A DNA stretch of 64,000 nt, from positions 77,245 through 141,244 of the forward strand of contig JADJFA010000014.1 of assembly GCA_016708875.1 (NCBI GenBank). Reading direction: 5' to 3'. Source of the stretch: Lewinellaceae bacterium (GTDB lineage Bacteria > Bacteroidota > Bacteroidia > Chitinophagales > Saprospiraceae). Positions 9,168 to 18,829 of the stretch are shown piece after piece (positions within the stretch are counted from its first letter, which is position 1; each line of letters begins with the position of its first letter). Under the pieces are notes generated by a model, which saw only the letters and a program-made list of their open reading frames with translations, was not told the origin of the DNA and made no database searches. The translations under genes were made by a program, and so were the position numbers.

Positions 9168-9968
9168 TCAGAAAGCTGTGGTCAGATAGGATATCTGCTT
9201 TGTTTTTTTCACCACCACAGAGTGCTCATAGTGCGCACTGGGTGTCCTGTCTCTTGTGTGAATGGTCCAACCGTCCTCTGCTTGAAGTACCTCTTTTTTT
9301 CCTAAATTGACCATTGGCTCTATCGCCAGCACCAATCCTTCTAAAATCAAAGGTCCTTTTCCGCGTTTCCCATAGTTGGGTACTTCCGGGTCTTCGTGCA
9401 AGGAACGTCCTACGCCATGACCAACTAAATCACGTACTATTCCATAGGGATGTTTTCGCTCACAAAATTCCTGAATGGCCGAAGATATGTCCCCAACCCT
9501 CTTTCCGTGGACAGCTTGTTCGATGCCAATTAAAAGTGAAGCGTAAGTTACTCGGAGTAATTCCATGGTCGGCTCTTGCACATCTTGAAAAGCAAATGTG
9601 AAAGCTGCATCTCCATAAAAACCTTCAAGTTCTACCCCACAATCCACCGAAACGATATCGTCCTCTTTGAATTCGCGTTTGCTTGGTATTCCGTGCACTA
9701 CAATATCATTGTACGAAACACAAAGCGAGCCAGGAAAAGGATTTTCACTTGAGCCATAGCCTTTGAAAGCTGGACGACCGCCATGATCACGAATAAATTC
9801 TTCCGCAGCTTTATCAATCTCCTCTCCAGTCACACCAGGTTTCAACATACTCGCAACAAGCGCTAAAGTTTTGGAAACCACTAAATTGGCATTGCGCATC
9901 AACTCTATTTCCGCGCTGGTTTTATAAAAAACCAGTTTACCTTCTTTTCCGCTTGCAAATAAGCCCAT
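9168..9968 (-). CDS. map: Methionine aminopeptidase, type I
   Basis: A 266-residue enzyme that removes the initiator methionine from new proteins. The metal ligands are in their motifs: two Asp in VDCGVELEGFYGDAAF, His in GHGVGRSLHE, and Glu in AIEPMV and YEHSV. It lacks the N-terminal zinc finger of longer forms. The start at 9968 is 3 bases from the secY stop, which suggests coupled translation. A shorter start inside the first 25 residues cannot be excluded. Confidence 0.96.
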   Translation of the reverse strand: MGLFASGKEGKLVFYKTSAEIELMRNANLVVSKTLALVASMLKPGVTGEEIDKAAEEFIRDHGGRPAFKGYGSSENPFPGSLCVSYNDIVVHGIPSKREFKEDDIVSVDCGVELEGFYGDAAFTFAFQDVQEPTMELLRVTYASLLIGIEQAVHGKRVGDISSAIQEFCERKHPYGIVRDLVGHGVGRSLHEDPEVPNYGKRGKGPLILEGLVLAIEPMVNLGKKEVLQAEDGWTIHTRDRTPSAHYEHSVVVKKTKQISYLTTAF

Positions 9969-9971
9969 GGT

Positions 9972-11336
9972 CTATTGAGGTTGCCCAACTTGTATACCCG
10001 AAGAAGAGCGGCCTTGGATACGACCAGATTTTATCAGGCCATCATATTTTTTTGTCAACAGGTAACTTTCTATTACCTGCAAGGTATCCAATGCAACACC
10101 CACCATAATGAGCAAAGTAGTGCCTCCAAAGAACAGCGCAAATTGCTGGTTGACGCCTAGCGATGCTGCAATAGAAGGTAGAATACCTAGCAAACCCAAG
10201 AATACAGCGCCTGGAAGTGTAATGCGGGTCATGATGTTGTCAATGTATTCAGAAGTAGACTCGCCTGGCTTTACTCCTGGTATGAAAGCGTTGTTGCGTT
10301 TCAGGTATTCAGCGTAGTTGGTTGGGTTGATCATCAGAGCAGTATACACATAAGTAAACACCACTATGAGGGTGAAGAACAACGCATTGTACCCAAAAGA
10401 ATAAATATCGCTGAACATAGGAACCCCTCCGCCTGTCGCACCCGATCCAGACATGTATTGCATGGCGGTAGCAGGCAAGAACATCAGCGCCTGGGCAAAG
10501 ATGATGGGCATAACACCTGCAGAGTTGATTTTCAAAGGCAGGTAATCCCGGGCACTGGCTTGTGGCATAGTCCCACCAGTGCGACCTACCATCCGCTTAG
10601 CAAACTGTATTGGTATTCGCCTGACTCCTTGGATAACCAAGATGGTGGCAAGCACAATGAGGAAGAAAAATGCAAGTTCAACAAAGAAAAGCAGTAATCT
10701 GTTCTCCCCAAAAAGCTTCACGAATTCGAAGGAGAATGCATACGGCAATCGTGCAATAATGCCCGACATGATGATGATCGAAACACCGTTGCCTATACCT
10801 TTATCAGTGATCCGTTCACCCAACCACATACAGAAGATCGTACCTGCTGTGAGGATAATGATGTTGGAGAACCAAAACAGTCCTTCAGGCACATCAGGTG
10901 AAACGCCACCAGGAATGCTGCGAATGAGTTGCAGGTAGCCACCACCCTGAACGAGTGTAATAGCCACTGTGAGCATTCGGGTGATTTGATTCAACTTTTT
11001 GCGTCCGCTTTCTCCTTCTTTGGTTTGAAGGCGCTGGAAATACGGCACTGCAAATCCCAACAACTGCACAATAATAGATGCCGTGATGTAGGGCATTACG
11101 CCTAAGGCAAAAATGGCCGCGTTGTCGAAAGCACCTCCTGTGAAGATATTGATAAGTCCTAAAAGGTCGTTCCCGCCTCTATTTTGTGAGGCTTTGTCGA
11201 GCGCAGCAGGGACTACACCTGGCAACACAATGAATGTGCCGACCCGGTAAACCAGTACCAATGCAAGCGTAAAGAGGATGCGCTCGCGGAGCTCTTTAAT
11301 GCTCCAGATATTTTTAACGACGGTAAAAAATTTCAT
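9972..11336 (-). CDS. secY: Preprotein translocase subunit SecY
   Basis: A 454-residue channel-forming subunit of the Sec translocon with about ten hydrophobic segments. Family motifs include RILFTLALVLVYRVG near the start, ALGVMPYITASIIVQLL, and the cytoplasmic loop RRIPIQFAKRM. It sits between rplO and map, as in most Bacteroidota. Confidence 0.98.
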   Translation of the reverse strand: MKFFTVVKNIWSIKELRERILFTLALVLVYRVGTFIVLPGVVPAALDKASQNRGGNDLLGLINIFTGGAFDNAAIFALGVMPYITASIIVQLLGFAVPYFQRLQTKEGESGRKKLNQITRMLTVAITLVQGGGYLQLIRSIPGGVSPDVPEGLFWFSNIIILTAGTIFCMWLGERITDKGIGNGVSIIIMSGIIARLPYAFSFEFVKLFGENRLLLFFVELAFFFLIVLATILVIQGVRRIPIQFAKRMVGRTGGTMPQASARDYLPLKINSAGVMPIIFAQALMFLPATAMQYMSGSGATGGGVPMFSDIYSFGYNALFFTLIVVFTYVYTALMINPTNYAEYLKRNNAFIPGVKPGESTSEYIDNIMTRITLPGAVFLGLLGILPSIAASLGVNQQFALFFGGTTLLIMVGVALDTLQVIESYLLTKKYDGLIKSGRIQGRSSSGIQVGQPQ

Positions 11337-11350
11337 TACCGAAAAAGGAT

Positions 11351-11797
11351 TTAAACGAGTTCGATGCTTCCACCGAGGGCTTCGATGGCGGCTTTGGCAG
11401 ATGCCGAGGCGGCGTGTACTTTAAGGTTTACTTTGGAGGCCAATTTACCTTTTCCCAACACTTTGATTTTGTCGGAAGCGCGGGATACCCCGGCAGCCAC
11501 CAAAGCGGCAATATCAAATGTTGTAGATCCGGTTTTTTGAACCAAGGCTTCGAGTGCGCCCAAATTGAGCGGCGCATACTCCAAACGATTCACGTTCTTG
11601 AAGCCACGTTTCGGCAAACGGCGCTGCATAGGCGTTTGACCGCCCTCAAAGTGGCGCTTTTCTTTAGAGCCGCTACGTGCTCTGTCGCCTTTGTGACCAC
11701 GTGTCGAGGTGCCACCACGACCGGAGCCTTGGCCGCGACCGATACGCTTCCCCTTTTTGGTAGAACCTTCCGCCGGTTGGAGATTAGAGAGATCCAT
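11351..11797 (-). CDS. rplO: Ribosomal protein uL15
   Basis: A 148-residue large-subunit protein. The glycine- and arginine-rich N-terminal extension (KKGKRIGRGQGSGRGGTSTRG) that threads into rRNA is present, followed by the FEGGQTPMQRRLPKRGF motif. It lies 14 bases upstream of secY. Confidence 0.98.
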   Translation of the reverse strand: MDLSNLQPAEGSTKKGKRIGRGQGSGRGGTSTRGHKGDRARSGSKEKRHFEGGQTPMQRRLPKRGFKNVNRLEYAPLNLGALEALVQKTGSTTFDIAALVAAGVSRASDKIKVLGKGKLASKVNLKVHAASASAKAAIEALGGSIELV

Positions 11798-11878
11798 TGC
11801 TTATCTTTATTTCAATGCCGGACGATGAACGCACAGCAAGATTTTTAAATTGATTTCAATTCGATGCGCATCAAACGC

Positions 11879-12058
11879 CTAGACGTTTTCAACTTTCACC
11901 AAGTGTTGTACGACGCGAATCATGCCCTCTAATTGGGGAGTCGCTTCGTGCTGAACCGTTTGGTTCATTTTGCGAAAGCCGAGCGCAGTGAGCGTAAGTT
12001 TTTGGCGCTTTGGCTTGTCTATGGGACTTCTTTGCAGCGTGATGTTTACTTTGCTCAT
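11879..12058 (-). CDS. rpmD: Ribosomal protein uL30
   Basis: A 59-residue protein translated by hand (MSKVNITLQRSPIDKPKRQK, ending HLVKVENV). The family pattern RSPIDKPKRQKLTLTALGFRKMNQTV is clear. It starts 3 bases after the rpsE stop, consistent with coupled translation. Confidence 0.96.
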   Translation of the reverse strand: MSKVNITLQRSPIDKPKRQKLTLTALGFRKMNQTVQHEATPQLEGMIRVVQHLVKVENV

Positions 12059-12061
12059 TGC

Positions 12062-12589
12062 TTATCCTTTAAAAAGTTTTTCCAATGAAATACCGCGCTG
12101 GCGAGCCACTTCAGAAGGGCTGCGAAGGCTGGCGAGGGCAGCAATAGTGGCTTTTACCACGTTGTGAGGGTTGGCAGAGCCTTGCGACTTGGCAAGACAG
12201 TCGTGTACCCCTACTGATTCGAGCACTGCTCGCATAGCACCTCCTGCGATAACACCCGTACCGTGTGCGGCCGGTTTGATGAGCACTCGGCCAGCATCAA
12301 ACTTTCCGTATGCTTCGTGCGGGATAGTTCCGTTAAGGATAGGCACTTTAACCAGATTTTTCTCCGCGTCTTTTACTGCTTTGGAAATGGCTTCCGACAC
12401 CTCGCGAGCTTTCCCAAGCCCTTGGCCAATGGTGCCTTTGCCATCGCCTACCACAACTACGGCAGCGAAGGTGAACGTACGACCACCTTTCGTGACCTTG
12501 GCCACGCGGTTGAGCGTCACGAGTTTTTCTTTGAGGCCAGACTCCTCAGTAGTGCGTGAAACTTCTTTTTCTCTTTCTTGCTTTGCCAT
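12062..12589 (-). CDS. rpsE: Ribosomal protein uS5
   Basis: A 175-residue protein involved in translational accuracy and mRNA unwinding. It has the double-stranded-RNA-binding-like domain ([20 protein letters not shown]) and the second domain with [21 protein letters not shown]. Order rplR-rpsE-rpmD is conserved. Confidence 0.98.
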   Translation of the reverse strand: MAKQEREKEVSRTTEESGLKEKLVTLNRVAKVTKGGRTFTFAAVVVVGDGKGTIGQGLGKAREVSEAISKAVKDAEKNLVKVPILNGTIPHEAYGKFDAGRVLIKPAAHGTGVIAGGAMRAVLESVGVHDCLAKSQGSANPHNVVKATIAALASLRSPSEVARQRGISLEKLFKG

Positions 12590-12609
12590 TTTGCTAAGCT
12601 TGTTTATTT

Positions 12610-12951
12610 TTAGAACTGAAGTCCTCCTTCACGTGCGCCTTCGGCCAAAGCCTTTACACGCCCATGATAAAGGTAGCCGCCACGGTCGAACACCACTGAT
12701 TGGATGCCTGCTGCTTTAGCACGCTCCGCTATAAGTTTTCCTACTTCAGTAGCCTGAGCGCTATTGTTGCCTTTCATGCCTAAGGAAGTAGCTGATGCCA
12801 GTGTATGACCTGCCAAATCGTTGATTACCTGGCAGTAAATAGCATTGTTGGAGCGATACACGCTAAGGCGTGGACGTTCTGGAGTGCCATTAACTTTCTT
12901 GCGGACGCGCATATGTATGCGCTTTCGGCTTTGCTCTTTTGTACGTTTCAT
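12610..12951 (-). CDS. rplR: Ribosomal protein uL18
   Basis: A 113-residue 5S rRNA-binding protein. Motifs [45 protein letters not shown] and the end AREGGLQF are typical. The length is slightly below the 117-120 residues of other phyla. Confidence 0.98.
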   Translation of the reverse strand: MKRTKEQSRKRIHMRVRKKVNGTPERPRLSVYRSNNAIYCQVINDLAGHTLASATSLGMKGNNSAQATEVGKLIAERAKAAGIQSVVFDRGGYLYHGRVKALAEGAREGGLQF

Positions 12952-13003
12952 CGTTGAATATCAATTTAGGCGATCCCGATTGCTGACCGGGAAAGCATTG
13001 AAT

Positions 13004-13564
13004 TTATTTCTTGCCACCAGCAGTCTTGCCTGCTTTGCGACGGATTTGTTCGCCTTTGAACATGATACCCTTTCCTTTGTAAGGTTCTGGTTTGCGGAAT
13101 CCGCGCATTTTTGCACAGACTTGACCCAGTAACTCTTTGTCAATTCCCTCCAGGCGAATAAGCGGTGGTTGACCTTTTTCCATAGCCGTCGTAACTTTTA
13201 TTTCCGAAGGCACGTAGAACATTACCGGGTGAGAGAAGCCAATGGTGAAGGTGACCAAGTTGCCTTGGTTTTCCACACGAAAGCCTACACCGATGATTTC
13301 CATTTCGCGCTTATAACCTTCACTCACGCCCACTACCATATTATTGATAAGTGCACGGTAAAGGCCGTGCATGGCACGGTGACGCTTTTGGTCGGTTGGT
13401 CGGTTCACGGTAAGTGTGCCATCTTCGACACTTACCTGGATATCTGGATCAACCTTTTGGCTAAGCGATCCTTTTGGGCCTTTCACAGTAACCGTATTAT
13501 CGGATGCAACCATGATTTCCACTTTTTCGGGAAGGCTTATCGGCAATTTTCCTATGCGTGACAT
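13004..13564 (-). CDS. rplF: Ribosomal protein uL6
   Basis: A 186-residue protein near the factor-binding site of the large subunit. It has the two L6 repeats, with MSRIGKLPI at the start and the signature PEPYKGKGIMFKGEQIRRKAGK at the end. Confidence 0.98.
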   Translation of the reverse strand: MSRIGKLPISLPEKVEIMVASDNTVTVKGPKGSLSQKVDPDIQVSVEDGTLTVNRPTDQKRHRAMHGLYRALINNMVVGVSEGYKREMEIIGVGFRVENQGNLVTFTIGFSHPVMFYVPSEIKVTTAMEKGQPPLIRLEGIDKELLGQVCAKMRGFRKPEPYKGKGIMFKGEQIRRKAGKTAGGKK

Positions 13565-13586
13565 ATCGCAGAGTATTCTTTATTAA

Positions 13587-13997
13587 TTAACTTATGTAGC
13601 AAAGCAACTCGCCACCTACGTTGAGGTCACGGGCTTTTTTGTCGGTCATCACCCCCTTGGAAGTGGACACAATCATGATGCCCAAGCCATTGATAATCCG
13701 AGGAATATCGCCAGCACCTGAAAACTTGCGAAGGCCTGGACGGCTGACACGCACGAGTTCACGGATGATCGGTTTTTTGGTCAACGTATCGTATTTCAGG
13801 GCTATTTTAATAAGACCCTGCTTGTTCTCCGGTGTTTTGTCTTCGAAGGTATATTTTAGGATATACCCTTGGTCGTACAAGATCTCCGTCATGGATTTCT
13901 TGATGCGCGAAGCCGGAATCTCTACGATGCGGTGCCCCGCCATTTGCGCATTGCGGATGCGGGTGAGATAGTCTGCTATCGGGTCGGTGACGTGCAT
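13587..13997 (-). CDS. rpsH: Ribosomal protein uS8
   Basis: A 136-residue 16S rRNA-binding protein. The start DPIADYLTRIRNAQMA and the C-terminal GLGIMIVSTSKGVMTDKKA motif are characteristic. It is slightly longer than the E. coli protein. The 113-base spacer upstream contains reiterated TTGACTTTTGA words. Confidence 0.98.
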   Translation of the reverse strand: MHVTDPIADYLTRIRNAQMAGHRIVEIPASRIKKSMTEILYDQGYILKYTFEDKTPENKQGLIKIALKYDTLTKKPIIRELVRVSRPGLRKFSGAGDIPRIINGLGIMIVSTSKGVMTDKKARDLNVGGELLCYIS

Positions 13998-14110
13998 TTT
14001 ATCAAAAAATAGATGATAGTTGTTGGTTGGTATTAACCTTTGACTTTTGAGTATTGACTTTTGACTTTGGTGTCAAATGTCGATCACAAATGTCTAGGGT
14101 CAATGGTATT

Positions 14111-14380
14111 TTACCACGATGCTTTTGTAATGCCCGGAATCTTACCGAACAAAGCCATCTCGCGGAATTTGACACGGCATATACCGAACTTGCGCATATA
14201 GCCTTTTGGACGCCCCGTCAGCAAGCAGCGGTTGTGCAAGCGGATGGGATTGGAATTGCGGGGCAATTTGTCAAGTGCGTCGTAGTCACCAGCCTCTTTG
14301 AGCTTCTTGCGAAGATCGGCATATTTGGCTACCATGCGCTTGCGTTTATTTTCCCGGGCAATGACGGATTTCTTTGCCAT
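14111..14380 (-). CDS. rpsN: Ribosomal protein uS14, zinc-free form
   Basis: An 89-residue protein of the 30S head. This is the longer form without the CxxC pairs; the conserved [20 protein letters not shown] motif is present. Together with the zinc-free bL36, this operon encodes no zinc-binding version of either protein. Confidence 0.98.
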   Translation of the reverse strand: MAKKSVIARENKRKRMVAKYADLRKKLKEAGDYDALDKLPRNSNPIRLHNRCLLTGRPKGYMRKFGICRVKFREMALFGKIPGITKASW

Positions 14381-14413
14381 GTTGCTTTATGTCTTTGTAG
14401 TGATAATCTGAGC

Positions 14414-14965
14414 TTATTTTTTTACGAAAGGCATTCCCAGTTCTTTAAGCAGGGCGTATGCTTCGGCATCTGTTTTAGCAGTTGTCACAATCGTGATGTC
14501 CATTCCCATGATCTTGCTCACTTTTTCAATGTCAATTTCAGGGAAAATGATCTGCTCTGTGATCCCCATTGTGTAGTTGCCACGTCCGTCGAACGATTTG
14601 TCGTTCACGCCACGGAAGTCACGCACACGAGGCAGGGAAATGTTCAAAAAGCGATCCAAAAACTCGTACATCCGGTCGCCGCGCAACGTGACGCGAACAC
14701 CGATCGGCATCCCTTCACGAAGTTTGAAGTTCGAGATGGATTGTTTAGCCTTGGTATGAACGGCTTTCTGACCAACAATGATCGAGAGTTCAGCAGCGGC
14801 GTTGTCCACCAACTTTTTATCGCCCGTAGCATCGCCGATGCCTTGGTTGATGCAGACCTTCTCAATGCGAGGTACTTGCATTACAGAGGAGTAGTTGAAC
14901 TGCTGCATAAGTGCAGGAGCCACTTCCTTCTGATATTTTGTCTTAAGACGAGGTACGTAGTTCAT
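14414..14965 (-). CDS. rplE: Ribosomal protein uL5
   Basis: A 183-residue 5S rRNA-binding protein. Motifs [36 protein letters not shown] and the end [10 protein letters not shown] are typical. Its ATG overlaps the rplX stop codon by one base (TAATG), a sign of translational coupling. Confidence 0.98.
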   Translation of the reverse strand: MNYVPRLKTKYQKEVAPALMQQFNYSSVMQVPRIEKVCINQGIGDATGDKKLVDNAAAELSIIVGQKAVHTKAKQSISNFKLREGMPIGVRVTLRGDRMYEFLDRFLNISLPRVRDFRGVNDKSFDGRGNYTMGITEQIIFPEIDIEKVSKIMGMDITIVTTAKTDAEAYALLKELGMPFVKK

Positions 14966-15312
14966 TACTTGATGACGTTACCAGATTTTTTTGAATAGCG
15001 CACACGTACGCCGTTTTCTTCTCGGCGACCGATACGCGTTGCATCGCCGCTTTTAGGGTCAAGGTGCGAAAGATTGGAAATGTGGATACTGGCCTCCATT
15101 TCCTGAATCCCACCCGGTTCGTTTTGGGTGGCTTTCACGTGTTTCTTCACGATCCGCACACCTTGCACGATTGCCCGATTTTTATCAGGGAAAACTTGTA
15201 GCACTTCACCTTTCTTTCCCTTGTCATCGCCAGCATTGACGATCACATTGTCACCCTTGCGGATGTGGAGTTTTGGTGTAAAGCGTTTTACTGTATTTTT
15301 CTTCGTAGCCAT
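14965..15312 (-). CDS. rplX: Ribosomal protein uL24
   Basis: A 115-residue assembly-initiating protein with a KOW motif ([22 protein letters not shown], then [13 protein letters not shown]). The frame extends upstream through the spacer, but the ATG at 15312 gives the expected start [10 protein letters not shown]. Confidence 0.97.
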   Translation of the reverse strand: MATKKNTVKRFTPKLHIRKGDNVIVNAGDDKGKKGEVLQVFPDKNRAIVQGVRIVKKHVKATQNEPGGIQEMEASIHISNLSHLDPKSGDATRIGRREENGVRVRYSKKSGNVIK

Positions 15313-15393
15313 TTTGTCAATGTGATAATTTGATAATGTGGCAATTTGATAATCAATCAATTATCACATTATTCAATTAACGAATTATCAAAT
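15313..15393. repeat. Imperfect inverted repeat of TTTGATAAT words
   Basis: The 83-base rplN-rplX spacer is made of reiterated AATTTGATAAT/ATTATCAAATT words on both strands and can fold on itself. It belongs to the general spacer pattern described in the findings. Confidence 0.5.
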
Positions 15394-15395
15394 TC

Positions 15396-15764
15396 TTAAA
15401 GCACTTCTGGTGCAAGCGACACGATACGCATATAGTCCTTTTCGCGTAATTCGCGAGCAACAGGGCCAAAAATGCGGGTGCCACGCGGTTCGTCGGAAGC
15501 ATTTAGCAGTACTACTGCATTGTCGTCGAAGCGGATGTAGGATCCGTCTTTCCGGCGGATTTCCTTACGGGTGCGTACGATGACTGCTTTCGAAACAGTG
15601 CCTTTTTTGATACCACCGCTAGAGGTGGCGTCTTTCACGGTCACCACAATCTTATCGCCGACACCGGCATAGCGTTGACGAGTGTGGCCCAGCACACGAA
15701 TGCAAAGCACTTCTTTCGCGCCGGAGTTATCGGCCACATTCAAACGAGACTCTTGCTGAATCAT
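15396..15764 (-). CDS. rplN: Ribosomal protein uL14
   Basis: A 122-residue large-subunit protein at the intersubunit face. The signature [20 protein letters not shown] and the end [16 protein letters not shown] are complete, at exactly the family length. Confidence 0.98.
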   Translation of the reverse strand: MIQQESRLNVADNSGAKEVLCIRVLGHTRQRYAGVGDKIVVTVKDATSSGGIKKGTVSKAVIVRTRKEIRRKDGSYIRFDDNAVVLLNASDEPRGTRIFGPVARELREKDYMRIVSLAPEVL

Positions 15765-15780
15765 GACGTATTTGAGTTAT

Positions 15781-15857
15781 GAGTTTCAAGTATCAAGTTT
15801 CAGGTTACTACATACTTGGGGGTAACTTGAAACTTGAAACTGAAAACTTGAAATTAT
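15781..15857. repeat. Inverted repeat of CAAGTTTCA words
   Basis: Arms about 15783-15808 and 15832-15857 pair with few mismatches across a 23-base loop. The arms consist of repeats of TTTCAAGTTTCA. It fills the spacer between rpsQ and rplN. Confidence 0.6.
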
Positions 15858-16117
15858 TTCGCTCTTTCAACAACTTCTACCAGGCGCCAGCGCTTCATTT
15901 TGCTAAGCGGACGGGTTTCCATGATGCGTACCAGATCGCCCGTGTTGCAAGTATTCTCCTCGTCGTGCGCGAAGAATTTCTTGGATCGCTTTACGAATTT
16001 ACCGTAAAGTGGGTGCATAAGCCGGCGTTCGACTTTCACGGAAATCGTCTTGTCCATTTTAGTGGACACCACGACACCAGTTTTTGTTTTGCGAAGTTTT
16101 CTTACTACTGCTTCCAT
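15854..16117 (-). CDS. rpsQ: Ribosomal protein uS17
   Basis: An 87-residue OB-fold 16S rRNA-binding protein. Motifs [35 protein letters not shown] and [18 protein letters not shown] are typical. Confidence 0.98.
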   Translation of the reverse strand: MEAVVRKLRKTKTGVVVSTKMDKTISVKVERRLMHPLYGKFVKRSKKFFAHDEENTCNTGDLVRIMETRPLSKMKRWRLVEVVERAK

Positions 16118-16194
16118 CTATTGAGATGTAGTTAGTTGAACTTTGTTGTAATGCTAAAATCTTTCCGTCACGCTTTTGACGCGACTTTGAAACT

Positions 16195-16455
16195 TTAGCG
16201 GTTTTTGCGACGACGAGCGCGAATTTTGCTCCGCATTGCTAGTTCATCTGGAGACATCGCTGCTATTTCGCGGCGGCGGCCTTCCGTTAGAATGCGGGCA
16301 ACATCACGGCGCAACTCCCGGATTTCCATGGGGTTGGCAATGCCTTTGGCCGCATGGTCGAACTTCATTTGTTGATATTCATGCTCTGCACTGGCAAGCT
16401 GACTGCGCAGTTCATCTTCAGTCATATCAACGAGGTTCAATTTTTCCTTTGCCAT
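16195..16455 (-). CDS. rpmC: Ribosomal protein uL29
   Basis: An 86-residue helical-hairpin protein at the tunnel exit, with the core LRSQLASAEHEYQQMKFDHA and NPMEIRELRRDVARILT. The C-terminal tail of about 20 residues (ending RARRRKNR) makes it longer than the usual 60-70. The ATG at 16455 gives MAKEKLN; the upstream open frame reads through spacer repeats. Confidence 0.95.
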   Translation of the reverse strand: MAKEKLNLVDMTEDELRSQLASAEHEYQQMKFDHAAKGIANPMEIRELRRDVARILTEGRRREIAAMSPDELAMRSKIRARRRKNR

Positions 16456-16551
16456 TGTTACTTTCTGTTTATTCGGTGATTCAGCTATTGGGTTATTTGG
16501 AGATTCTGGTGATAACCAACTCAACAAATACACAATTAACCAAAACAGATT

Positions 16552-16971
16552 TTATCCTTCGTAATCGTGACGAGTCACGCTTTTGCAAGCCATTGGCAGT
16601 TTTGCTGCCCCTAGGCGAAGCGATGCATGTGCTATTTCAGGAGTCACACCTTCTATTTCGAAGATGATCCGACCTGGCTGCACTTCTGCAACATAGTGGT
16701 CAACCGCACCTTTACCTTTACCCATACGCACTTCAGCGGGCTTGGAAGTAAGCGGTTTGTCAGGGAAAACACGGATCCAAACCTTGCCTTCACGTTTCAT
16801 GTGACGGGTAAGGGCGATACGTGCTGCCTCAATCTGACGGCTCGTTAGACGGCCAAATTCCAAGGATTTCAATGCGAAAGAGCCGAAGGAAATGGAACTG
16901 CCTTTGAAAGCCAGGCCGCGGTTGCGGCCTTTCTGCATTTTGCGATATTTCTGACGCTTGGGCTGTAACAT
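16552..16971 (-). CDS. rplP: Ribosomal protein uL16
   Basis: A 139-residue protein at the A-site side of the large subunit. The N-terminus [19 protein letters not shown], the motif [19 protein letters not shown] and the end [11 protein letters not shown] define it. Confidence 0.98.
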   Translation of the reverse strand: MLQPKRQKYRKMQKGRNRGLAFKGSSISFGSFALKSLEFGRLTSRQIEAARIALTRHMKREGKVWIRVFPDKPLTSKPAEVRMGKGKGAVDHYVAEVQPGRIIFEIEGVTPEIAHASLRLGAAKLPMACKSVTRHDYEG

Positions 16972-17053
16972 CGTATGGATGATTTAGAAAGCCTGTCAAT
17001 CAATGTGTTAGTTTCTTGGCAGAAAGTTTTTCCGCCTTAATATTATGGGAGAC

Positions 17054-17958
17054 TTAACGTCGTCCGCCGCCTCCACCACCGCCTCTGCGATCACCACCAC
17101 CGCCACCACCGCCTCTGCGATCACCTCCTCCACCGCCGCCGCCTCTGCGATCTCCACCACCGCCGCCACCTCTGCGGTCACCTCCGCCGCCTCTGCGGTC
17201 ATCTCCACCTCTGCCGCCGCGATCATCACGACGATCATCTCTGCGATCTCCACCAGTGCCTTCTGCTGCTGCGAATGGTGTGAGTTCGCGTTTTTGAAGG
17301 ACTTCACCTTTGAAGAGCCACACTTTGATGCCGATTTTACCGTACACCGTTTGTGCCTCTACAAGCGCGTAATCAATGTCTGCGCGGAAGGTGTGGAGGG
17401 GCGTGCGCCCTTCTTTGTACTCTTCCGTACGGGCAATCTCCGCGCCGCCTACCCGCCCGCTAATGCGGACTTTGATGCCTTCCCCGCCGGCACGCATGGT
17501 GCCTTGAATGGCTCCTTTAATGGCACGGCGGTGATTGATACGGCTTCGATTTGTTTCGCGATTTGTTCGCCTACAATATTTGCGTCCAACTCCGGTTTAC
17601 GAATTTCAAAAATATTGATTTGAATATCTTTACCCGTGAGGATCTTTAATTCTTCTTTGATCAGGTCAACCTCCTTGCCACCTTTGCCTATGATGATACC
17701 TGGGCGGCTGGTGTGGATGGTGACGGTAACACGACGCATGGTGCGCTCGATGGCAATGCGGCTGATGCCGTTTTGCACTGGCTTGTTACGGTCGCGTGGA
17801 TCTGCCGTGGCCGTTTTTGGACGGCGTGCACGGAGGTAGGTACGGATTTTCTCGTCCTCTACCACTTTGAGACCGTAATCTTTGTCGGCGTACCAGTTGG
17901 AGTCCCAACCACGTATGATGCCTAGACGGTTACCAATCGGATTTGCTTTTTGACCCAT
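17054..17958 (-). CDS. rpsC: Ribosomal protein uS3 with RGG-like tail; apparent 1-base frameshift
   Basis: An essential protein of the 30S mRNA entry site. The N-terminal part ([22 protein letters not shown]-domain [14 protein letters not shown]) runs in one frame to IAKQIEA. The C-terminal part ([24 protein letters not shown]) is in another. One base is missing near 17542-17543; adding one G there (plus strand) restores [20 protein letters not shown] and gives 301 residues. After about residue 230 comes a tail of roughly 70 residues made of repeated DRRGGGG units, coded by a GC-rich tandem repeat at 17056-17250. S3 is normally 210-250 residues. The gene must work in the cell, so the break is most likely a sequence error. 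Confidence 0.92.
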
Positions 17959-18007
17959 TATGCTTGACTGAATGAGAGATGGTACAAATGTGTGTTTTTC
18001 AGAGCGT

Positions 18008-18373
18008 TTAAGCTTCTTCTTCCAACGCGACGCGGTTTTCGACGACGAGTGTGACGTGGTTGCGACGTTTGCGGACGCGATATGCGCGGCCTTGCGGCGC
18101 AGGGAGGAAGCGATAGATAATGGTGCCTGGATCAACGAACGCCGTTTTGATAACGAGATCGAATTCGTCGGCTCCACCTACCTGATCGGATTTCTGTTCC
18201 CAATTGCTCACGGCAGAAAGCACCAATTTTTCAAGCCAAATAGCGGCTTCTTTATTGGTATAGCGCAGAATGCCAAGGGCATCCACCACTTTTTTACCGC
18301 GGATATTGTCCACTACCAAGCGCATTTTGCGCGGTGACATCGGGACGTTTCTCAGTTTAGCTACTGCTTCCAT
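18008..18373 (-). CDS. rplV: Ribosomal protein uL22
   Basis: A 121-residue protein lining the exit tunnel. The motif [20 protein letters not shown] and the tunnel hairpin region [21 protein letters not shown] are intact. Confidence 0.98.
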   Translation of the reverse strand: MEAVAKLRNVPMSPRKMRLVVDNIRGKKVVDALGILRYTNKEAAIWLEKLVLSAVSNWEQKSDQVGGADEFDLVIKTAFVDPGTIIYRFLPAPQGRAYRVRKRRNHVTLVVENRVALEEEA

Positions 18374-18465
18374 TTTATTTATAGACGTTGGACTTTATGA
18401 CTTTGGACTTTGGACTGACTCATCGCTGAGTCTAATGTCTTACCGTCCAGTATCTATTGTCTAAT

Positions 18466-18732
18466 TTACTTTCTGTTGCCCGCGTGACCACGGAAGTTAC
18501 GCGTAGGAGAAAATTCTCCGAGTTTATGGCCTACCATGTTCTCGGTCACAAAAACCGGCACGAAGGTTTTGCCATTGTGCACTGCGATGGTTTCGCCAAC
18601 CATGGTTGGGATGATCATCGAAGAGCGGCTCCAAGTCTTGATGACTTGTTTGCGGTTGCTCGACTTTGCTTTTTCGACCTTTTCCAACAACGAATGATGG
18701 ATATAAGGGCCTTTTTTGAGTGAACGCGGCAT
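18466..18732 (-). CDS. rpsS: Ribosomal protein uS19
   Basis: An 88-residue 30S head protein: [16 protein letters not shown] at the start, [23 protein letters not shown], and the [16 protein letters not shown] motif. The length is standard. Confidence 0.98.
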   Translation of the reverse strand: MPRSLKKGPYIHHSLLEKVEKAKSSNRKQVIKTWSRSSMIIPTMVGETIAVHNGKTFVPVFVTENMVGHKLGEFSPTRNFRGHAGNRK

Positions 18733-18750
18733 ACTTTATGTTGATGCGTT

Positions 18751-18826
18751 GATTTGTGTATTTGGTGATTTGTGTTTCTGGTGGTTTGTGGATACGAATA
18801 ACCAAATCACCAAATCCTCAAATCCT
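18751..18826. repeat. Inverted repeat of TTTGGTGATTTG words
   Basis: Plus-strand words TTTGGTGATTTGTG (18761-18774) are answered by ACCAAATCACCAAATCC (18801-18817), forming an imperfect hairpin that fills the rplB-rpsS spacer. Similar words recur at 16475-16520 and 30391-30507. Confidence 0.55.
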
Positions 18827-18829
18827 CAT

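Noticed and set aside
14054..14998. 314-residue plus-strand open frame across rpsN and rplE
   Set aside because: It covers two certain ribosomal genes on the other strand and is rich in Cys, His and Phe, as expected for an antisense shadow.
17449..17570. Programmed frameshift in rpsC
   Set aside because: No slippery heptamer is seen and no rpsC is known to need a shift; the corrected frame is a normal S3. A sequence error explains it better.
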